Source: UBA4661 sp002405405
GTDB taxonomy: Bacteria > Bacteroidota > Ignavibacteria > Kapaibacteriales > UBA4661
Assembly: GCA_036847245.1 (NCBI GenBank)
Contig: DAIUAL010000233.1
Span: 1 to 5,381 of the forward strand
Reading direction: 5' to 3'
Length of the DNA: 5,381 nucleotides
Below the pieces are notes generated by a model, which made no database searches, was not told where the DNA came from, and saw only the letters and a program-made list of their open reading frames with translations. Positions 1-5,381 of this stretch are shown one piece after another (position 1 is the first letter of the stretch; each line of letters begins with the position of its first letter). The position numbers and the translations under genes are program-made.

Positions 1-279
1 ACGAGCTGAACCAAATACTTGAGGGAATGACTTACGGAGGTCTATCAAACCACGTTAGTACTGGACTAGCTCTTCTTTCATATCGGCATGTGCATAGTTC
101 AGATAATTTGTTTCGTCGTCTTTGTCGTAACTGTTATGATCAATCGTACCAACGGCTACATCAGGCAGTCCTGTCGGAGCGATAACCTTACTACGTGCGT
201 ACTCTTGTCCTGCATGAATCATGACTGGACCTTGAACCGTAAAAAGAAATATCGCCGCAAGTTTATTGAGGGCAAGTTG
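1..279 (-). pseudogene. In-frame continuation of the GH13 gene after the first TAA, with a second TAA, running off the left edge
   Basis: Immediately after the TAA at 280-282, the same reading frame continues with QLALNKLAAIFLFTVQGPVM, then IHAGQEYARSKVI, TIDHNSYDKDDETNYLNY and MKEELVQY. After a second TAA at 55-57 it goes on with RGLIDLRKSFPQVFGSAR to the edge. These are the expected GH13 segments after region IV: the QG..IHAGQE motif near the barrel's last strand, the DHNSY..DDETN loop, and the YxRGLIxLRK helix. The 93 codons contain only those two stops and no frameshift. 74 sense codons lie between the stops. Under the standard code this is the severed 3' part of the upstream gene. It has no convincing start of its own; the ATG at 222 falls inside a conserved strand. 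The C-terminal end is outside the window. Confidence 0.75.
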
Positions 280-1905
280 TTATGGGGTCAATTTTGCATG
301 AGCATCACGGTCACGAATAACTTGTCCCTGCTTTACATCGCCGAGTGCGAGGCGAATAAAATCACCCATGGTGTTATCATCGTGCGATTCAAGGTAACTG
401 ACACTGTGTTCTTGCTTTAAGTATGCACCACCATGTTCGCGCAAGGAACCAAGAGCATAGTTTTGAAGGGATTGTTTTGAATTTTGTCCTTGAAATTTTC
501 CGAAGATAAATCCCTGACCGTCAGTTGGATTTTGCCCTTTGACTCCATTACGAATTAAATCATTCCACGAAGCCCAATCAATATCACTGAAACCGCGTAA
601 ATCATACTTGTTTCCTCCCCATGCCTCGGCAATGATCACAACATGCGGATTGATTTTACGAGCCTCTTTGATTATTTCTTTACATGTTTCCCAATCAATC
701 ATCGTAGCAAGATCAAAACGAAAACCATCGATGTGATACTCAGTCATCCAATATTTGATACAGTCAATAATCAAACGACACGCCATAGGGCGTTCGGTTT
801 TGAAATCATTTCCGCAATACGAGTCACTGCGATAATCACCATTTGTCAACGTATGAAAGTAATAATGCTTATCGATCAATTTGAAGGGGTTGTAATCGTA
901 ATTCGACACATGATTAAATACAACATCCATCAAAACTGCAATACCCTCTTTATGCAACGATTTGACCATTTGCTTCATTTCGCGGACGGCATTACCCTTA
1001 GCACCACTGTATTTACCAAACTCTACGCTACCATCACTGCCATAGTAGCTGTCGGGTGCAAAAAAATAGCTTGTCATATAGCCCCAATGATTGCGGGCAT
1101 ATTGATTCCATGTATTGTACAAACCATTTGACTGGATCGTACTTGAATCTTTGTAGGGCAACTCAATATTTGCAAATTCATGCAAAGGCAAGAACTCTAC
1201 GGCATAAACTCCCAACTCTTTTAGATATTGCAATCCGCCTTTTGTTTTATGCTCCGGCATACCAAGATATGTTCCTCGTTGCTGTACTCCTGATGAGGCA
1301 TGAGCAGTCATATCCCGCAAATGTGCTTCATAAATAACAAGATCATTAATGGACTTTGGAACAACCCATGTATCATTGCCCCAATCGAAGCTAGTATCAA
1401 GTATAAGCGTTCGAGCTGAATGATGATGATCATTCTTTGTTACGACCGCTTGACTATATGGATCACCTATCAAGATAGTTTCATTAAACACTTCTTTCGG
1501 CATCGTATTCTCTTTTGCAGGTGCGACAACACTATAGGCATAGTACGAACCGTATAAAATTTTGGGCACAGTATATTCCCATACACCATCATTATCTTGT
1601 TTCATATTATAAATTTCACCGGATGGTGTAGTATGCGAAGCAAAGATGTGAACGCGCACTTGAGAAGACCGTGGTGCAAAAAGACGAAATGTTGTTGTTT
1701 TCTCTTTGGTGTTAACTAAGCATCCTAACTGTTTATTAGAATAGTATGAATCAAAATCTTTGACTGTTACCGATTGCTTTGCTGCCCATGCCATCGTATC
1801 ATTCCCCCATAATTGACTCATAAAAATCATTACTACGCCGAACATACCGGGTAATGATTGTTTGAAATTATTCGATAGTTTCTTGAAAATATCGTGCTTT
1901 GCCAT
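280..1905 (-). CDS. Exported GH13 debranching-type glycosidase (isoamylase/pullulanase-like), open part before the first in-frame TAA
   Basis: Hydrolyses alpha-glucosidic bonds in branched alpha-glucans; the fold and motifs are GH13. Residues 1-41 form a lysine-rich n-region, a hydrophobic core (LPGMFGVVMIFM) and a likely signal peptidase site at A39-W-A41, so the enzyme probably acts outside the cytoplasm. Residues about 60-128 resemble the CBM48 domain of debranching enzymes. The catalytic barrel starts at IYEAHLRDMT (191-200). Region I is DVVFNH (327-332). Region II, GFRFDLATMID, holds nucleophile D398. Region III is AEAWGG with acid/base E427. Region IV is ESHDD with D509. HWGYMTSYFFAP (273-284) is closer to isoamylase/GlgX than to the YNWGYDP of classical type I pullulanase. 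Start: ATG 1905, with AAGGAG 8 nt upstream. The 541-aa product stops before the last part of the barrel and domain C, and the missing part continues in frame downstream, so the gene is interrupted. Confidence 0.82.
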   Translation of the reverse strand: MAKHDIFKKLSNNFKQSLPGMFGVVMIFMSQLWGNDTMAWAAKQSVTVKDFDSYYSNKQLGCLVNTKEKTTTFRLFAPRSSQVRVHIFASHTTPSGEIYNMKQDNDGVWEYTVPKILYGSYYAYSVVAPAKENTMPKEVFNETILIGDPYSQAVVTKNDHHHSARTLILDTSFDWGNDTWVVPKSINDLVIYEAHLRDMTAHASSGVQQRGTYLGMPEHKTKGGLQYLKELGVYAVEFLPLHEFANIELPYKDSSTIQSNGLYNTWNQYARNHWGYMTSYFFAPDSYYGSDGSVEFGKYSGAKGNAVREMKQMVKSLHKEGIAVLMDVVFNHVSNYDYNPFKLIDKHYYFHTLTNGDYRSDSYCGNDFKTERPMACRLIIDCIKYWMTEYHIDGFRFDLATMIDWETCKEIIKEARKINPHVVIIAEAWGGNKYDLRGFSDIDWASWNDLIRNGVKGQNPTDGQGFIFGKFQGQNSKQSLQNYALGSLREHGGAYLKQEHSVSYLESHDDNTMGDFIRLALGDVKQGQVIRDRDAHAKLTP

Positions 1906-1913
1906 TATGAAAT

Positions 1914-1919
1914 CTCCTT
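1914..1919 (-). promoter_or_regulatory. Ribosome binding site of the GH13 gene
   Basis: AAGGAG on the minus strand lies 8 nt before the ATG at 1905. It sits inside the 18-nt gap after the TGA of the upstream permease gene and overlaps a second in-frame TAA at 1918-1920. This fixes the start of the GH13 gene and supports efficient translation of an intact N-terminus. Confidence 0.8.
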
Positions 1920-1923
1920 ATAA

Positions 1924-3198
1924 TCAGTGCCCGCTGTTGGACTGTTGTGCTGGACTATGAGATACTGGTACCTGTTCTTTCACAAAGAGCCAAGCCAATG
2001 CTGACAGCACTAACGATAATCCGCAGACCAACCACAAATAGGATTGATCTGTTTGCCCATCCATGACTTTACCAAAGAAAGAACTTGTCAAGAGTTGCGG
2101 TAAGACAACTGAAAGATTAAATATACCCAAATAAAAGCCCATTCGTCCGCGTTCTACATTCTCAGACATAATTGCAAATTGTAAGCTTACGACTGCATCC
2201 CAACCTATGCCCGCAACAACCATACATGCGTATAAGATAGTTGGTGTTGTTCCAAAAAATTTCATACCGAAATATGCTATTGCCATTAAACCCATTGCCA
2301 TACAATGCGTACGCACACGACCAAATCGATGTGTCATAGGTTCGAGAACAAAAGAAGGAACAAGAAAAGCAATCGTATTTAACAGAAAGAAACACATCGA
2401 AATTACTTTACCGATATCATCATTCGATGCACCTTGGGGCATGATCTGCTTGATAGGTCCAATCGCATAAATGAACATACTTTGCACACCAAACCATGCA
2501 AAAGCATGAGCAAGATAAATTTTGAGTAATTCTTTGAGATTGGTACCATGATGTACTTCATGGTGTTGGTCAGCAATTGCTGTAACCTCACGGGGTTCCT
2601 GAATAAAGAATACCGGAAGAATTGAAAAAATTGCGACTAAAAGTACACCAATACCAATTAGAACATAATTCCCTAAATAAACAGAAATCAAATATGCCAA
2701 TGCACCAAAGAGCCCTGATATTGTCTGCATCCATGTATATCCTTTAGTACGCTGATCACCTTCAGGTGTTACATCGGCAATAATCGATCGTGTGGGATTA
2801 AAACTGATATTTATTGCCAAATCAAGTGTTAGAGCCACTGCTGTTGCAACCACCACAATATTTGTCATACCTAAAGCACGTTGAATAACACCAATCATTG
2901 TCAATGCTTGCAACATGAGTGCCGCCAACAATCCTCCAAAAAGAATAAAGGGTCTTCTACGTCCTTCAAGAAACCACACCCTGTCACTAATAAAACCAAT
3001 AATAACTTGACCTAGAATACCTGCCAATGGTCCCGCCGCCCAGACCAAGCCTACACTATGTAAATCAAATCCGTATTGAGTGGACAATATCCAACTCAAT
3101 GCTGAAATCTGTACCGACAATGCAAAGCCCATTGCGGTTGCAGGCAAACTCAGCAAAATGTAAAACGAATTTGTTAATCGCCGTTGAATATCCAACAT
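1924..3198 (-). CDS. MFS transporter, SLC45/sugar-porter-like
   Basis: Complete 424-residue permease with about 12 hydrophobic segments, expected in the inner membrane. Motif A lies in loop 2-3: SDR at 71-73, then GRRRPF at 79-84, the triple-arginine signature of SLC45/plant-sucrose-type carriers. DLAINISFNPTRSIIADVTP at 126-145 and GRMGFYLGIFN at 351-361 match the same positions in the MFS gene upstream, so the two are divergent paralogues rather than recent copies. The central cytoplasmic loop carries a histidine-rich stretch, DQHHEVHHGTN, at 210-220. The start is the ATG at 3198 with AAGGA 8 nt upstream. It lies 33 nt after the aldo/keto reductase and in the same frame as it. It ends with TGA, 18 nt before the GH13 gene, so cotranscription is likely. 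Probable role: import of oligosaccharides released by the GH13 enzyme (inference from context). Confidence 0.87.
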   Translation of the reverse strand: MLDIQRRLTNSFYILLSLPATAMGFALSVQISALSWILSTQYGFDLHSVGLVWAAGPLAGILGQVIIGFISDRVWFLEGRRRPFILFGGLLAALMLQALTMIGVIQRALGMTNIVVVATAVALTLDLAINISFNPTRSIIADVTPEGDQRTKGYTWMQTISGLFGALAYLISVYLGNYVLIGIGVLLVAIFSILPVFFIQEPREVTAIADQHHEVHHGTNLKELLKIYLAHAFAWFGVQSMFIYAIGPIKQIMPQGASNDDIGKVISMCFFLLNTIAFLVPSFVLEPMTHRFGRVRTHCMAMGLMAIAYFGMKFFGTTPTILYACMVVAGIGWDAVVSLQFAIMSENVERGRMGFYLGIFNLSVVLPQLLTSSFFGKVMDGQTDQSYLWLVCGLSLVLSALAWLFVKEQVPVSHSPAQQSNSGH

Positions 3199-3206
3199 GA
3201 TTGCAT

Positions 3207-3211
3207 TCCTT
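3207..3211 (-). promoter_or_regulatory. Ribosome binding site of the second MFS gene
   Basis: AAGGA on the minus strand lies 8 nt before the ATG at 3198, in the 33-nt gap after the aldo/keto reductase stop codon. It supports this ATG and independent initiation, rather than a fusion with the upstream gene in the same frame. Confidence 0.7.
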
Positions 3212-3231
3212 CGAGTGAAAAATGAATACAG

Positions 3232-4131
3232 TTAAACTTGCCCTATCCAATAATCATCATACTTACGATAAGCCGAGCGCAATGTCGCAACTATTTCATG
3301 CGGCAAAGCACCCATAGATGCACATGCTATGTTACGCTCGAGGTTTGCCACAGAACTTGTACCGGTAATTGCACAACTCACACCGGGAGCATAGGCACTA
3401 AATCGTAAAGTCAATTCATCCATATTTTTTTTCCAATCACCAATATCTATATTGTGTAGCATTGCCATCATTCGTTCCCAATATACTTCGCAGTAGTTCC
3501 CCACAGGTCGTTGGGCAAATCGCCATGGTGCATTAGCGAGTGGACGTTTTGCAATAACCCCCAAACCTTTTGCATATGCCGTAGGAAGTATCCGCTCTAA
3601 ACTCCACTGATCAAACAGATTAACGGATGTTTCGATTACATCAAAGACACCTGCATAGACTGCATATTCGAGTTCAGCATTTTCACCCGAATAACCGATT
3701 GAGCGTACTTTACCGGAGTGTTTTACCACTTCTAATGCACGAATAATCTCCTCCCGCCGTAATGTTACGAGCGGACAAGAATGCAAAAGAAAAACATCAA
3801 TAACATCAGTATTCATTCTCCGAAGAGCTTGTTCAACACCGGCGGTAATAACCTGCGGTGTCCAGTCTTCACATCCTTCTACACCATATCCGCCTTTAGT
3901 GACAAGAACGAAGTCCTTACGCCTCCATGACAAATGTCTGCCTATTCGCTCCTCCGACATACCATAACCCGGTGCAGTATCTAGCAAAGTCATGCCAAGG
4001 TCAACAGCTCGATTGATCAGAGTACCACACTCTTGTTCTGTAAGATTAGTCGAACCGATATATCCCGCACCAAAACCAAGGCAAGGCACTTCTATACCCG
4101 TCAAGCCCAAAAGTCTTTTTTCTAATGCCAT
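3232..4131 (-). CDS. Aldo/keto reductase family oxidoreductase
   Basis: NAD(P)H-dependent cytosolic reductase with the (beta/alpha)8 aldo/keto reductase fold. Counting from the ATG at 4131 (299 aa), the catalytic tetrad is complete: D51 and Y56 in LLDTAPGYGMSEERIG, K79 in LVTKGGY, and H117 in VFLLHS. The N-terminal LGLTGIEVPCLGFGAG strand and the late CAITGTSSVANLERN segment, which contributes to cofactor binding, are also present. I chose the ATG at 4131 because family similarity begins at MALEKRLLG. The frame extends upstream to a TTG at 4170, but those 13 residues look non-homologous. Neither start has a clear Shine-Dalgarno, so the start is the least certain point. The protein ends with WIGQV and TAA, a normal C-terminus for such proteins. 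Lying between two sugar permeases suggests a role in sugar or sugar-aldehyde metabolism, but the substrate cannot be deduced. Confidence 0.9.
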   Translation of the reverse strand: MALEKRLLGLTGIEVPCLGFGAGYIGSTNLTEQECGTLINRAVDLGMTLLDTAPGYGMSEERIGRHLSWRRKDFVLVTKGGYGVEGCEDWTPQVITAGVEQALRRMNTDVIDVFLLHSCPLVTLRREEIIRALEVVKHSGKVRSIGYSGENAELEYAVYAGVFDVIETSVNLFDQWSLERILPTAYAKGLGVIAKRPLANAPWRFAQRPVGNYCEVYWERMMAMLHNIDIGDWKKNMDELTLRFSAYAPGVSCAITGTSSVANLERNIACASMGALPHEIVATLRSAYRKYDDYWIGQV

Positions 4132-4204
4132 ACTTTTCAATAATTGGTGAAAGCAAAGAAGATAAATCAAAGGGTGAATAACGCAGGCATAATACTGATC
4201 ATGT
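4132..4204 (-). other. 73-nt gap before the aldo/keto reductase gene, the longest in the window
   Basis: This AT-rich gap separates the first permease gene from the aldo/keto reductase gene. I see no stem-loop followed by a T-run, and no well-spaced promoter pair that I would defend. The frame of the aldo/keto reductase extends into it to a TTG at 4170, without a Shine-Dalgarno. It could hold a weak internal promoter or simply be a loose operon spacer. Confidence 0.4.
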
Positions 4205-5381
4205 TCATGAGGGTTGGCGTACTCGCAAGGTTAATGCTGCGGCAATCAGTAAGACAATGCTACCTAACATAAGTGCATAGATAGCATGACCACCGGCAAT
4301 ATGCTTAACGAAGCTACCTAACACTAATGCAGCTGTAATTTGAGGGATGACAATAAAGAAATTGAAAATACCCATGTACACACCCATCTTTTCTGGAGGT
4401 AGAACACCAGACAAAATAGCATATGGCATTGCTAGAATACTTGCCCATGCGATACCGACACCTACCATAGCATACAGCAAATGATTGGGTTGCGTTGCAA
4501 AGAAAATACCCGCAAATCCGACAGCCCCACATATGAGGGCTGTTGCATGTGTTGCTTTCGTTCCGATACGTCGAGCTAATGGTGCCAAACCAAAGGAAGC
4601 AAGAGCAGCAACACCATTGTATACAGCGAAACAAATTCCTACCCAGTCTGCTGCAGAATTATACTCAGCACTTTGTGTTGCACCGGATTGCACACCATAT
4701 ACATTCTGTGCGACTCCAGCAGTTGTATAAATCCACATACAGAACAACCCAAGCCATGAAAAAAACTGCACGAATGCTAATTGCCGCATTGCCGGAGGCA
4801 TAGCAATAAAGTCTTTTGTAATAGTAGAAAAGAATGCAAAGGGATGTTCATTCGTATGTGCTGTATGGTCTTGTGGAGGATATTCTTTGGTCGTGAAAAC
4901 CGTCCAAACAACAGCCAAGATAAAGGCAATAGCACCCAGATAAAATGACCATCGAACTGAGAGTGGAATCATTCCCGCACCGGCAGTATTCGACAAGCCG
5001 AACCAATTTGTCATTATCCATGGAAGAGCCGAGGCAATGACTGCTCCTATTCCGATAAAGAAACTTTGCATTGCAAACCCTGCTGTATGCTGCTCTTCAG
5101 GCAGGAGATCTGCCACCAGAGCACGAAAAGGCTCCATCGAGATATTAATGGAAGCATCCAATACCCATAGCATGCCTGCGGCAATCCATAATGCCGATGA
5201 ATGAGGCATAATAATCAAAGAGAGTGAAGCAAGAATTGCCCCTACTAAAAAATAAGGTCGCCTACGCCCCAAACGTGTCCATGTACGATCACTAAAATGC
5301 CCAATAATTGGTTGTACGAGTAAACCTGTCGTTGGTCCGGCAATCCACAAGATTGTGATATCATCAATGCTTGCACCCAGT
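4205..5381 (-). CDS. SLC45-type MFS sugar transporter, 5' end outside the window
   Basis: Inner-membrane permease of the major facilitator superfamily, probably importing a disaccharide or maltodextrin with protons. The frame is open to the right edge, so the true start lies outside. A TTG at 5350 is preceded by 10 in-frame codons that align with the neighbouring paralogue, so it is not the start. About 391 residues are visible. Comparison with the other MFS protein here (424 aa) suggests roughly 40 residues, covering TM1, are missing. Visible landmarks are the loop 2-3 signature SDRTW followed by GRRRPY, which is typical of SLC45/sucrose-type carriers. Next come DASINISMEPFRALVADLLP around TM4-5 and PPEKMGVYMGIFNF before TM11. 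The rest is hydrophobic segments, with one charged central loop (EYPPQDHTAHTNEHP). It ends with TGA. The family is well supported; the substrate is inferred from the GH13 neighbour. Confidence 0.88.
   Translation of the reverse strand, partial: LGASIDDITILWIAGPTTGLLVQPIIGHFSDRTWTRLGRRRPYFLVGAILASLSLIIMPHSSALWIAAGMLWVLDASINISMEPFRALVADLLPEEQHTAGFAMQSFFIGIGAVIASALPWIMTNWFGLSNTAGAGMIPLSVRWSFYLGAIAFILAVVWTVFTTKEYPPQDHTAHTNEHPFAFFSTITKDFIAMPPAMRQLAFVQFFSWLGLFCMWIYTTAGVAQNVYGVQSGATQSAEYNSAADWVGICFAVYNGVAALASFGLAPLARRIGTKATHATALICGAVGFAGIFFATQPNHLLYAMVGVGIAWASILAMPYAILSGVLPPEKMGVYMGIFNFFIVIPQITAALVLGSFVKHIAGGHAIYALMLGSIVLLIAAALTLRVRQPS

Noticed and set aside
55..222. Possible separate small protein starting at the ATG at 222 after the first GH13 stop
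   Set aside because: The ATG falls within a conserved GH13 barrel strand (VMIHAGQE), has no convincing Shine-Dalgarno, and would give a 55-residue fragment with no independent fold.
88..1337. Plus-strand open frames at 88-420, 539-736, 643-1131 and 1056-1337
   Set aside because: They lie antisense to the GH13 gene, overlap one another and show no recognisable protein motifs. The opposite strand has clear family motifs throughout.
1918..1926. Double stop (TGA TTA TAA) after the second permease, in frame with the GH13 gene
   Set aside because: The TAA is part of the GH13 Shine-Dalgarno region (TAAGGAG), so it is explained by the ribosome binding site rather than by a safeguard against readthrough.
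4199..4210. Small inverted repeat TCATG-AA-CATGA over the stop of the first permease gene
   Set aside because: The arms are only 5 bp with a 2-nt loop and no T-run follows. It is too short for a terminator and expected by chance.
4314..4803. Overlapping frames on both strands within the first permease gene, including a cysteine-rich minus-strand frame at 4314-4634
   Set aside because: They are out-of-frame shadows of a permease with strong family motifs; the cysteines come from shifted reading of hydrophobic codons.

Overview
The window is a compact bacterial gene cluster with every recognisable gene on the minus strand, so transcription runs from the right edge to the left. The order is: an MFS sugar transporter of the SLC45 (sucrose/maltose-type) family cut by the right edge; an aldo/keto reductase; a second SLC45-like MFS transporter; and an exported GH13 alpha-glucan debranching-type enzyme that runs off the left edge. 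Gaps between genes are 73, 33 and 18 nt. The last two genes have good Shine-Dalgarno sequences (AAGGA and AAGGAG, each 8 nt before ATG), so an operon is likely. I see no RNA gene, mobile element, CRISPR array or convincing terminator, and no stretch over 300 nt without a gene.

The likely joint role is alpha-glucan or oligosaccharide use. The GH13 enzyme would open branched alpha-glucan or maltodextrin outside the cytoplasm, and the two related MFS permeases would import the released sugars. The aldo/keto reductase is an NAD(P)H-dependent enzyme whose substrate cannot be read from the sequence. The organism looks like a moderate-to-low-GC Gram-negative bacterium. Tandem SLC45-type MFS permeases next to GH13 enzymes suggest the Bacteroidota/Chlorobiota side of the tree, but this assignment is weak.

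The main surprise is in the GH13 gene. Its frame is stopped by TAA at 280-282, after the four catalytic GH13 motifs. The same frame then continues without any indel through well-conserved family sequence to a second in-frame TAA at 55-57, and on to the left edge. Two isolated nonsense codons in an otherwise intact frame fit a very young pseudogene, stop readthrough or recoding, or sequence error. A genome-wide reassignment of TAA is disfavoured because the aldo/keto reductase appears to end normally at a TAA.
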